A model generated the notes under the pieces. It made no database searches, was not told where the DNA came from, and worked only from the letters and a program-made list of their open reading frames with translations. A DNA stretch of 64,000 bases from Anaerolineae bacterium (GTDB lineage Bacteria; Chloroflexota; Anaerolineae; 4572-78; J111), in contig JAKLJP010000007.1 in assembly GCA_023151115.1 (NCBI GenBank), forward strand, positions 1 through 64,000. Reading direction: 5' to 3'. Positions 32,406 through 39,777 of the stretch are shown here, in pieces (the stretch's first letter is position 1; the number at the start of each line of letters is the position of its first letter). A program made the position numbers and the translations under genes.

Positions 32406-34579
32406 CTGCTATACCCAAAAATCCGCGCATTTTGATTATTGATCCCACGGACAATCCCGCTTTGAAGGCCGGCTTGCAGCGCCACTATGGCATGATGGTC
32501 AACCAGCAGACCAGCGGCCGGGCGGCCCTGGAGCTACTGCGCCGGGTCAAGCCTGACTTAATTGTGCTGAACGCCCATTTGAGCGACCTGCCGGCTGCGA
32601 CCCTGCTGGCCGAAATAAACGCCCAAAAATTGGCCGTGCCGATCATTTTGGTGGGCGGCAACGGTGAGACGACACGGGCCAACTTTGACGATAAAAAAAT
32701 TGTCGGTTGGCTCAACCAGCCCTTTGAGCCGGTGGAGTTGGCCGCGCTCATCCAATCGGCCCTGGAGCGGCCCTGGCCCAACAGTGACCTGGTGTTGACC
32801 AAGCGGGCCGAATTGATTGAGGCCAACCAGCAACTTACCAACCGGGTGCAACAGATGCAAACGCTGGCCGAAATTGGCCAGTCGGTCACTTCGCAGCTTG
32901 AGCTGGAGGAGGTGCTGCGCCGAGTGGCCAAGGCTGCCGTCAGCCTGACCCACGCCGACGAAAGCTATTTACTGCTGGTTGACGAGGCCAGCGGCAACCT
33001 CTATCTGCGGGCCGAGGCCAATCTGGGGGAGGAAGAGGTTAAGAATTTTTGGGTCAAGGTCAGCGACTCGATTGCCGGGCAGGTCGTCCAGACCGGCGAG
33101 CCGGTGACCATTTCCAGGGACAGCAATAATTTGAAGGTGAAAACCGGGCTGGTGGTCTACGCCCTGATTAATGTGCCGGTCAAGGTGGGCCAAAAAGTGA
33201 TTGGCGTGCTGGGGGTGGACAATCGCACCCAGCGCCGGACCTTTAGCCCCGAAGACCAAATGCTGCTCTCAGCCCTGGCCGATTGGGCCGCCATCGCCAT
33301 TCAAAACGCCCGGCTCTACGCCGCCACCAGCAACCTGAGCCGCGATCTGGAACTGGTTAACGAGGTCAGCCGCCTGGTTTCGAGCACCCTCGATGTCGAG
33401 CAGATTCCGCGGCTGCTGGTCAAGCACACCGCCGAGATCATTGGCGCGGAGTGCGGCTCGCTGGCCCTGCTGGATAAGGAGCGGGGTGGGGTGGTGTTTC
33501 AACTGGCCTACGACGGCGAGGGGAACGAACTGACCAGTTTGCGCAATTTTATTATGCCGCTGGGCGAGGGGATTGTCGGCCTGGTGGCCCAAACCGGCCT
33601 GCCCCACATTGTCAACAACGTCCAGAGCGACCCCGGCTGGTCGCCGGTGGCCGACCGGCTGACCGGCTTTGTGACCCACAAAATCATTGCCGTGCCGCTC
33701 ATCGCCGAGGGCGAGGTGGTGGGGGTGATGGAACTGCTCAACAAAAAAGAGGGCAATTTTGACCAGGGCGATTTGCAACTGCTGTCGTTGGTGGCGGCGG
33801 CCGCGGCCGGGGCGATTCAAAATGCCCGCCAGTATGATGCCCTGCAAAAAACCAACGAAGCCTTGCAACGGGCGCAGGAGCAGCGTATCGCCGCCGAGCG
33901 GTGGGCGGTGCTGGGCAAGGCCGCCGGCAGCCTGGCTCACCGGATCAACAACACCACGACCCTGGTACCGATTGCGGCGCAGCACCTACGCGAACTGCTC
34001 CAGCCGGCCGAACTGCCGCCGGAACTGCGGCAAGAAATTGAGGCCAATTTAGAGCGGATCGAGCGCAACACCCGCTACACGGTTGATCTGGCCGTGGCCT
34101 TATTACGCCGTTTTCGCCAGCACCCGGCCAAAGCGCACAACGTCAATGAGTTGATCAACCGGGCCGTTTCGCTGGTCGAGATACCCAAAAACATCAAGCT
34201 GGTCTGCCATCTTGACCCCAAGCTGCCGCCGGTAGATATCAGCGATCTGCTGGTGGATGCGCTGATTGAACTGATCAGCAATGCCCTGCGGGTGATGGAA
34301 GCCGAGGGGGGCGTGCTGCGGATTGCTTCCTTCAAAGCGGGCAGCGGCATTGCCATCCAGGTGACAGACAGCGGGCCGGGCATTGCCGCCGAAAATTTGG
34401 ACCAGGTCTTTGACCTGTTTTTCACCACCTACCCCCAGGGGCTGGGTTTTGGCCTGTGGTGGGTCAAAACCTTTTTGGAACAGCAGCACGGCCAGATTAC
34501 GGTCGAAAGCCGCCCCAACGAGGGGACAACCTTCACCATCACTTTGCCGGGTAGTCCGGCGTCGTTGCCTTCGGCGTAA
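32402..34579 (+). CDS. Pseudo-receiver / double-GAF histidine kinase
   Basis: 725 residues, cytosolic. Domain 1 (about 8-125) has the receiver fold but N57 stands where the phospho-acceptor aspartate belongs (LIVLNAHLSD) and the conserved lysine is replaced (LNQPF), so it cannot be phosphorylated normally. GAF domains follow at about 160-305 and 325-475. A coiled coil leads to an atypical H box (GSLAHRINNTTT, H513). The HATPase has an N box (LISNALRVME), DSGPGIAAEN and GLGFGLWWVKTF. Starts at the ATG that overlaps the rtcA stop. It probably senses a ligand through GAF; the output partner is not known. Confidence 0.92.
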   Translation: MTAIPKNPRILIIDPTDNPALKAGLQRHYGMMVNQQTSGRAALELLRRVKPDLIVLNAHLSDLPAATLLAEINAQKLAVPIILVGGNGETTRANFDDKKIVGWLNQPFEPVELAALIQSALERPWPNSDLVLTKRAELIEANQQLTNRVQQMQTLAEIGQSVTSQLELEEVLRRVAKAAVSLTHADESYLLLVDEASGNLYLRAEANLGEEEVKNFWVKVSDSIAGQVVQTGEPVTISRDSNNLKVKTGLVVYALINVPVKVGQKVIGVLGVDNRTQRRTFSPEDQMLLSALADWAAIAIQNARLYAATSNLSRDLELVNEVSRLVSSTLDVEQIPRLLVKHTAEIIGAECGSLALLDKERGGVVFQLAYDGEGNELTSLRNFIMPLGEGIVGLVAQTGLPHIVNNVQSDPGWSPVADRLTGFVTHKIIAVPLIAEGEVVGVMELLNKKEGNFDQGDLQLLSLVAAAAAGAIQNARQYDALQKTNEALQRAQEQRIAAERWAVLGKAAGSLAHRINNTTTLVPIAAQHLRELLQPAELPPELRQEIEANLERIERNTRYTVDLAVALLRRFRQHPAKAHNVNELINRAVSLVEIPKNIKLVCHLDPKLPPVDISDLLVDALIELISNALRVMEAEGGVLRIASFKAGSGIAIQVTDSGPGIAAENLDQVFDLFFTTYPQGLGFGLWWVKTFLEQQHGQITVESRPNEGTTFTITLPGSPASLPSA

Positions 34580-34724
34580 AAATCAGGTAACATGGGAGAG
34601 GGAAGGTTGGAAGATTGGGATTGAGGCAGGCTAGTTCTTGAGGGTGACAAAGAAATATCCCTAAATTGTAAGCAAACTTTACATACCTTCGATGAAGGTG
34701 GAGTAAACATACAGGTTCTTGATA

Positions 34725-35255
34725 ATGCAAACATTTTATGTCACTGCTCCAAATAAGCGACCAGACATCCGATTGATACAAGCATTTCTATGGGGAGACG
34801 ATGAAAATATTGATAGTGAGGGTAACGCAATAAGTCCAGCTAGTAATACTTGGACTGAATTGACCCTAATACCTCGTGACAAAAGCGATGCTGGATTTGA
34901 TGTTACAGAGCATAAAGTATTCCCCTTGATTTTGAAAGTGTGCTCTGAAAAAAAATATATCGCTGCACGAGTGGCCTATCTCCTTGCCTGGCATATGAAA
35001 GGCAAAGTAGCCGAGACAGAGAAAGGGCCATATAAACAACCAGAGATGATTGTTTCAGAACTGGGGCAAGATTTTGATTTAAAAGAAGCCTTTGCACGGT
35101 TTCGTAATAGTCCATTTGTAAAAGCTTCTTTGGAAAATCCATATCCTAATCTTGGCAAGAATCAGCCAGTTGTTCCCAACCCATACAATTTGATTTGGCG
35201 TGAATGGTTTTGGGTATGGACAATGCGTTTAATAAAAATTTTTCATCGAGGATGA
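34725..35255 (+). CDS. Uncharacterised accessory protein
   Basis: 176 residues from ATG 34725 (a TTG two codons upstream is the alternative). AT-richer than its neighbours and with more varied codon use. Contains a helical stretch (ARVAYLLAWHMKGKV) and an aromatic C-terminus (NLIWREWFWVW). No family recognised and no catalytic motif. Weak ribosome site. It opens an AT-rich patch with a VapBC pair, which suggests a horizontally acquired or defence-related segment. Confidence 0.6.
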   Translation: MQTFYVTAPNKRPDIRLIQAFLWGDDENIDSEGNAISPASNTWTELTLIPRDKSDAGFDVTEHKVFPLILKVCSEKKYIAARVAYLLAWHMKGKVAETEKGPYKQPEMIVSELGQDFDLKEAFARFRNSPFVKASLENPYPNLGKNQPVVPNPYNLIWREWFWVWTMRLIKIFHRG

Positions 35256-35462
35256 AAAAATAACCGTATTGACAAGGTTTTGCTCATCAAAAGTATTTGC
35301 CAACAGCATTGAAGGAATATATCTAGCACCACCAGGAATCTATTGAAGAAGTCGTGCGGCGAGTTGTCCGTGAAGAGTTACAAAATGTGACGGAGTTACA
35401 AAAGGCGGTGTATAGTAACGTTCAACTATAATGATTATGGTAAAACTATCAGAGGTATTAAG
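35256..35462. pseudogene. Possible gene remnant before vapB
   Basis: No intact gene. A frame from about 35325 to 35430 reads as a helical, charged tail (ESIEEVVRRVVREELQ) that opens straight after a stop codon and ends at TAA, and a neighbouring frame upstream also reads codon-like. It may be the 3' remnant of a broken antitoxin-type gene. Confidence 0.25.
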
Positions 35463-35693
35463 ATGTCAACTGAGACTCAAGCCTTAGAAAAAATTGTGGT
35501 TCAAGCCCAACAACTTTCGCCGGAGTATCGCTTGCGGCTTATTCAACGGATTACTGATACGCTCATTCTGTCTTTCCCTCGACCATCAAAGCCGCTACAG
35601 TTTGGAAAATATAAAAGCGGCAAAATGTCTACGTTAGAAGATTTTGCTATAGCTGAATGGCGACCAACAGACAAGGAACTCGATGGCGAATAA
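35463..35693 (+). CDS. Antitoxin of a VapBC-type pair
   Basis: 76 residues. The C-terminal region GKYKSGKMSTLEDFAIAEW followed by PTDKELDGE is the toxin-binding tail typical of small antitoxins paired with PIN toxins; the N-terminal 45 residues are helical. It overlaps the following PIN toxin gene by 11 bp. AGAGGT lies at suitable distance before the ATG. It should neutralise the toxin and repress the operon. Confidence 0.75.
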   Translation: MSTETQALEKIVVQAQQLSPEYRLRLIQRITDTLILSFPRPSKPLQFGKYKSGKMSTLEDFAIAEWRPTDKELDGE

Positions 35694-36093
35694 GTATGTT
35701 TTGGACACACACGCCTTGATATGGTATTTGGAAGGCAATCGGAATTTAGGCCGGCAGGCTAAAGCAGCAATGGAAGCCACCGATAGTGAAATGGTTTTGC
35801 CTCTTATTGCTTTGGCCGAGGCAACCTACCTCATTGAAAAAGGGCGTGTCGGTATTCCAACTGTATCAGATTTGCTCACCGATGTGAGTAATGATGACCG
35901 AATTGAGGTTCATCAACTTACTTGGGAAGTATTTGAGCGAAGTTTGACCCCTGAAGGGTTGCAAATTCCCGAATTACACGATAGATTTATCGTAAGCACT
36001 GGTCTCCATTTGCAGGATTTAGGCCATACAGTGGCAATACTCACGAAAGACAAATCTATTACTGATGCCAGAGTTTTACCTGTCATTTGGTAG
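35683..36093 (+). CDS. PIN-domain toxin, VapC family
   Basis: 136 residues. PIN-fold acidic residues are D8 (VLDTHALIWYLEG), E46 region (LIALAEATYLIEKG) and D in ELHDRFIVSTGLHL. VapC toxins are Mg-dependent ribonucleases that cut tRNA or rRNA. ATG start, overlapping the antitoxin gene. The THALIW form of the first motif marks the DUF-type VapC subgroup found with the antitoxin tail described for the previous gene. Confidence 0.88.
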   Translation: MANKYVLDTHALIWYLEGNRNLGRQAKAAMEATDSEMVLPLIALAEATYLIEKGRVGIPTVSDLLTDVSNDDRIEVHQLTWEVFERSLTPEGLQIPELHDRFIVSTGLHLQDLGHTVAILTKDKSITDARVLPVIW

Positions 36094-36146
36094 TATTGGT
36101 GGGCAAAAAGTGGTCTAACCAGCTCATCTTGCTGACACCCAGACTC

Positions 36147-36389
36147 ATGGTCACAACATTCTTAGAAGAAAAAAATATCGGCCACTTGCTCGAGGCCACG
36201 GTAAACTTTATTAAACTGCCCCTGACCAAAATGTGGTTGGACTACGACCCAGAAGCAGATGCGCTCTACCTTCATTTTGAAGAAAAACCGACCTCAACCC
36301 ACAGCGAAATGCGAGATGACGGGATTATTCTTGATTACAGGGACGATGTTTTGGTGGGGCTAACAATTCTTGAAGCCTCCCATCGGTAA
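36147..36389 (+). CDS. DUF2283 family protein
   Basis: About 80 residues from ATG 36147. The core is MWLDYDPEADALYLHFEE, then EMRDDGIILDYRDDVLVGLTILEAS, the DUF2283 signature. These small proteins are usually found near toxin-antitoxin loci and their function is not known. An earlier in-frame TTG overlapping the VapC stop or a later internal ATG are alternative starts; the one chosen fits the helical lead (LLEATVNFIKLPLT) common in longer members. Confidence 0.7.
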   Translation: MVTTFLEEKNIGHLLEATVNFIKLPLTKMWLDYDPEADALYLHFEEKPTSTHSEMRDDGIILDYRDDVLVGLTILEASHR

Positions 36390-36434
36390 ACCTGTTCGGC
36401 TTGGATTTTCAAATCGGCCACTTGATGGATAATG

Positions 36435-36490
36435 GTGATACGTGATGCGTGATGCGTGAAAAGTCACGTATCACGCATCACGTATCACTC
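36435..36490. repeat. Heptad-word inverted repeat (CGTGATGCGTGATGCGTGA / TCACGCATCACGTATCAC)
   Basis: About 55-bp hairpin of CGTGATG units followed by complementary units; same vocabulary as 19334. Confidence 0.85.
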
Positions 36491-36551
36491 GAAAATCATC
36501 GCCCCCTGTTCTTATGGGATGTTTTTGCACTGCAAATAAGAGGAACCAAAA

Positions 36552-37049
36552 ATGCGTAAACGAGTTTTAGTTGTAGACGACGTGCCCGATTGGCGGGCGA
36601 CACTGCAAGCCATTTTAAGAAATGAATTTGAGGTCAAAACGGTGGACAGCTACCAGGCCGCCATGGAGGTGGTCCGTGAGCGGTCGGCGGAGCTGGTGAT
36701 AGTGGATTTGCGGCTCAGCCCGACCAACGAGGAAGACCGGCAGGGTATGGAACTGCTCCGGCAGTTGGCCGAGCACCGCATCAACGCCATCGTGCTGACT
36801 GGCTACCCGGAGAAGGACCTGCGCGAAGAAGCCGAAGAAAAGTACAAAACCTTTGCCTTTATTGACAAGAGCGCCCTGGCCGAAAATGTGCAGCGCCTGC
36901 GCGAGGTGGTCCGTGAAGCCTTTAACCTGTTGGAACTCAAGGAAAAGGCCAAAACGCGAGCCATTCAGGCCGCCAGCGCTTTGCAAACCGTCACCTTTCC
37001 CGAAGAGTTATCAAGCTGGCCGCTGCGCAAATACCGGAAAGATAAATGA
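36552..37049 (+). CDS. Response regulator receiver protein
   Basis: 165 residues. Receiver domain about 1-125 with D9/D10, phospho-acceptor D52 (VIVDLRLS), T83 region (VLTGYPE) and K106 (FIDKSA). A 40-residue helical tail follows, with no DNA-binding domain. The stop codon overlaps the start of the next gene by 4 bp, so both are co-translated. The regulator probably acts through protein contact, with the downstream membrane protein as the first candidate partner. Confidence 0.9.
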   Translation: MRKRVLVVDDVPDWRATLQAILRNEFEVKTVDSYQAAMEVVRERSAELVIVDLRLSPTNEEDRQGMELLRQLAEHRINAIVLTGYPEKDLREEAEEKYKTFAFIDKSALAENVQRLREVVREAFNLLELKEKAKTRAIQAASALQTVTFPEELSSWPLRKYRKDK

Positions 37050-37786
37050 GCCTCAGCTTCAACCTGGAAAGCATCATCCTGCTCCTCTTTTTGGTTGCCC
37101 CTGGCTTTCTCTTTACCCGCACCTATACCGCCTACCGTCCGCGTTACTACCGCACCCCTGATGCTTTTGAACAGGCTGTGCTGGCCGTGGTCGGCAGCGC
37201 TATTATCCACGGCACCATTTTGACCGGCATTGCCCTGGGGTTGACCGCTTTCTGGCTGGCGCGCGGCGATATGCTTTATGTGCGGGACATCGTTGGCCCG
37301 CCGATGCCGTTTTATCGCTATCCACTGCCGGTGCTGGCCTTTATCATTTTTATAGCGATTCTTTATTTGGGTATCAGTCTGATCCTGGCCCGCCGCTTTG
37401 CCACCTTTTTGGGTTTTCGCACCGCCGCCAACCGGCCGCGCTGGTGGAAATTTTTGCTGGACGAAGACCCGCCGGAACCGTTTTTGCTGTGGCACACCAT
37501 CCTCCAGGTCGAGCCACTCAAACTCAATTTGATTCCGCCCCATCTCTTTGTCCAAATGCGCAACGGCGAAGTTTTTGAAGGCGACCTGCACAGTATGCGT
37601 CTGGTCGGCGATGAAGAAAATACGGTTGAATTGGCGCTGCGCAACGTCCTCCATCGTTCTGCCCCTCCTGCTGGGAAAGACAAAACCCACACCCTTGCTT
37701 CAGATTTGCAACCTCTCCCCAATCAAGTTATCCTACTGAAATCTACCGATATTTTGTGGTTAACCCGCAACGATATCCCAAGATGA
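37046..37786 (+). CDS. Membrane protein resembling DUF6338
   Basis: 246 residues. Three membrane helices (about 8-25, 47-68, 92-112) are followed by a soluble C-terminal part with a small beta-barrel-like stretch (HLFVQMRNGEVFEGDLHSMRL). The N-terminal LVAPGFLFTRTYTAYRPR and overall layout resemble DUF6338 proteins of unknown function; I hold that with moderate confidence. Start codon overlaps the upstream response regulator gene (ATGA). A phospho-regulated membrane effector is possible. Confidence 0.8.
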   Translation: MSLSFNLESIILLLFLVAPGFLFTRTYTAYRPRYYRTPDAFEQAVLAVVGSAIIHGTILTGIALGLTAFWLARGDMLYVRDIVGPPMPFYRYPLPVLAFIIFIAILYLGISLILARRFATFLGFRTAANRPRWWKFLLDEDPPEPFLLWHTILQVEPLKLNLIPPHLFVQMRNGEVFEGDLHSMRLVGDEENTVELALRNVLHRSAPPAGKDKTHTLASDLQPLPNQVILLKSTDILWLTRNDIPR

Positions 37787-37796
37787 GTATCAAAGT

Positions 37797-37859
37797 AGCC
37801 AGTAGTCAGATGTCAGATAATCTTTTCTGACACCTGACTACTGGCTACTGACTCTGACC
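37797..37859. repeat. Heptad-word inverted repeat (AGTAGCCAGTAGTCAG / CTGACTACTGGCTACTG)
   Basis: Units AGTAGCC AGTAGTC AGATGTC AGATAAT and complements TCTGACACCTGACTACTGGC. Lies between the membrane protein gene and rnz. Confidence 0.85.
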
Positions 37860-37876
37860 AAGGAACGACCTTATTC

Positions 37877-38797
37877 ATGTTTGAACTGATTTTCCTGGGA
37901 ACTTCTGCTTCTGCGCCGTCCGTCCATCGCGGACTCTCGGCCAATGCGGTACTGTACAAAGAGTATCGTTTTTTGATTGACTGCGGCGAAGGCACGCAGC
38001 GCCAGATTTTGCAGAGCAGCCTCGGCTTCAAGCGGCTCAACAAAATATTGCTCACCCACGGCCACCTGGACCACATTTTGGGGCTGGGCGGCCTGGTTTC
38101 GACCTTTAGCCGGTGGGAGGCCATGGAAAAGCTGGAAATTTACGGCGGCCACTGGACCTTGGAGCGGGTCAAAGATTTGCTGTTGAAAGTGGTCCTGCGC
38201 GGCGAAAAGCTGCCCATCAAACTGGAATTTGTGCCGCTGCAGCCCGGCCTGATTATGGAAGACAGTACCTTTCAACTGAGCGCCTTTCCGGTGGTTCATC
38301 GCGGCGCGGATTGTTTTGGCTTTGTCTTTGAGGAAAAGTCGCGCCGGCCCTTTTTGAACGAGAAAGCGGAGGCGCTGGGCATTCCCTTTGGCCCGGAACG
38401 CCGCCAACTCGTCGCCGGCCAGGCCATCACCTTGTCCGATGGCCGCCACGTTCGCCCCGACGATGTGCTCGGCCCGGAAATCCCCGGCGCTAAATTGGTC
38501 TTTGTCGGCGATGCCGGGCGCACCGATAATCTGCTGGATGTCGCCCATCACGCCGACGCCCTGGTGATCGAAGCAACCTATTTAAATGAAGATGCCGAGA
38601 TGGCCCGCCAATTCAGCCACCTGACCGCTGCTCAAGCGGCTCATCTGGCCCGCGAGGCCGGGGTCCAGCAGCTCTATCTAACCCACATCTCCCGCCGCTA
38701 CCGCGAGCAGGACGTGCTCGACGAAGCGCGGGCCATCTTTCCCCGGACTATTGTGGCCAGGGATTTTGACCGGGTCAAGGTGGTGAAAGACAAGTAA
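37877..38797 (+). CDS. rnz: Ribonuclease Z
   Basis: 306 residues, metallo-beta-lactamase fold endonuclease for the tRNA 3' end. The HxHxDH motif is [11 protein letters not shown] (H62, H64, D66, H67 region). Other metal ligands lie in [13 protein letters not shown] and LTHISRRY. The N-terminus [10 protein letters not shown] matches the family. AAGGAACG lies 12 nt before the ATG. It matters here because the tRNA-Met gene in this window lacks an encoded CCA. Followed after 26 bp by the restriction-modification pair. Confidence 0.96.
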   Translation: MFELIFLGTSASAPSVHRGLSANAVLYKEYRFLIDCGEGTQRQILQSSLGFKRLNKILLTHGHLDHILGLGGLVSTFSRWEAMEKLEIYGGHWTLERVKDLLLKVVLRGEKLPIKLEFVPLQPGLIMEDSTFQLSAFPVVHRGADCFGFVFEEKSRRPFLNEKAEALGIPFGPERRQLVAGQAITLSDGRHVRPDDVLGPEIPGAKLVFVGDAGRTDNLLDVAHHADALVIEATYLNEDAEMARQFSHLTAAQAAHLAREAGVQQLYLTHISRRYREQDVLDEARAIFPRTIVARDFDRVKVVKDK

Positions 38798-38823
38798 ATT
38801 ATACCTGTCCAATGAGAGTAGAA

Positions 38824-39777
38824 ATGGCCAATTTTACCCAACCGGATTTCTTTAATTTGTATCTTGAACTTCCTACGGTCGAACTTGAGTGGGAGTTTGG
38901 GGTAAGTGATTCTCTTGCCCCGGCTGATATTGAATTTCTCATCAACCCTCGCCGGCTGCGAGGCAGTGATTTCTTGATGCGCTGGGCGCAAGGGCGCTGG
39001 TCGGAAGAGATCGTGATGCGTGCCCTCGATCAAACCAGCCAGTTTGGGGTCGTTCCTTATGGACCATCTACGGTTGCGCCAGATGATCCTACCGAGTTGG
39101 AAGTATTCTTTGAGAAGATGGATGTGATCGCTCTGGAAGGTAAGCGTCCAGACCTGCTGTTGTATGATAAGCCTACTTTTGAGTGGGTAAAAGATGAGTT
39201 AGAAAGTCGCGTGGGAAGTGTTGAAAAGATGGCCGAAACGCCCTCGGTCGCATTACAAGACGTAATTGCCAAAGCGCGTTCCGCATTCGAAATTGAAAAC
39301 AGTTTGTGGGTCACAGAAAAGATGCCTGGATTTGGCAAACCTTTTTCACGTTACATGCGGGGTAAAAACAAAGGGCGGTTAAAGCCAGCCGGTATTATCC
39401 CAACGATCATTGTGAAAGAAGAAGATATTCCGCGTTTGCAACAATGGGAAGCCACCTATGGCATCCCTATTTATGTGGTTCACATTTTTTATGATCGGGG
39501 ATACTTTATCAAATTCAGTGATATATTAGCCTTGCTCAGTTCCGGTGAACTGGCGATGGAAACTCAGCGTTTTTCCAATCCCGATGGCACAGCCGCCACG
39601 CCTAAACAAATTGTCAAAGTCCCCTACATTTTGTGCAAGGAGTTTGGCACAGTCTCCGGGCCGCAGTTGCTACCCAAGACATTTGTGGATAAAAATGGCA
39701 AAGTGATGACCTATGTCACCTTCTCAGGCGGCCAGGTTCATTTATCTCCTAATGTTTTTGAGGAGTGGGCTGCTTGA
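38824..39777 (+). CDS. Type II restriction endonuclease, AccI-like
   Basis: 317 residues from ATG 38824. The segments RRLRGSDFLMRWAQGRWSEE, PYGPSTVAPDDP and GKRPDLLLYDKPTFEW are those I associate with the AccI family (GTMKAC cutters). The acidic DVIALEGKRPDLLLYD region would carry the PD-(D/E)xK-type catalytic residues. No modification or translocation domain. It sits directly upstream of, and overlaps by 4 bp, a gene for an N6-adenine methyltransferase, which supports a restriction-modification pair. The family assignment is from memory and the site is unproven. AT-richer than rnz and rsmG. Confidence 0.7.
   Translation: MANFTQPDFFNLYLELPTVELEWEFGVSDSLAPADIEFLINPRRLRGSDFLMRWAQGRWSEEIVMRALDQTSQFGVVPYGPSTVAPDDPTELEVFFEKMDVIALEGKRPDLLLYDKPTFEWVKDELESRVGSVEKMAETPSVALQDVIAKARSAFEIENSLWVTEKMPGFGKPFSRYMRGKNKGRLKPAGIIPTIIVKEEDIPRLQQWEATYGIPIYVVHIFYDRGYFIKFSDILALLSSGELAMETQRFSNPDGTAATPKQIVKVPYILCKEFGTVSGPQLLPKTFVDKNGKVMTYVTFSGGQVHLSPNVFEEWAA

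Noticed and set aside
33269..33985. 238-codon minus-strand frame inside the double-GAF kinase gene
   Set aside because: Lies wholly inside a gene with GAF and kinase motifs; its peptide is low-complexity (Gly, Gln, His, Arg-rich) as is usual for an antisense shadow.
36965..37690. 241-codon minus-strand frame over the response regulator and membrane protein
   Set aside because: Antisense to two overlapping genes with recognised features.
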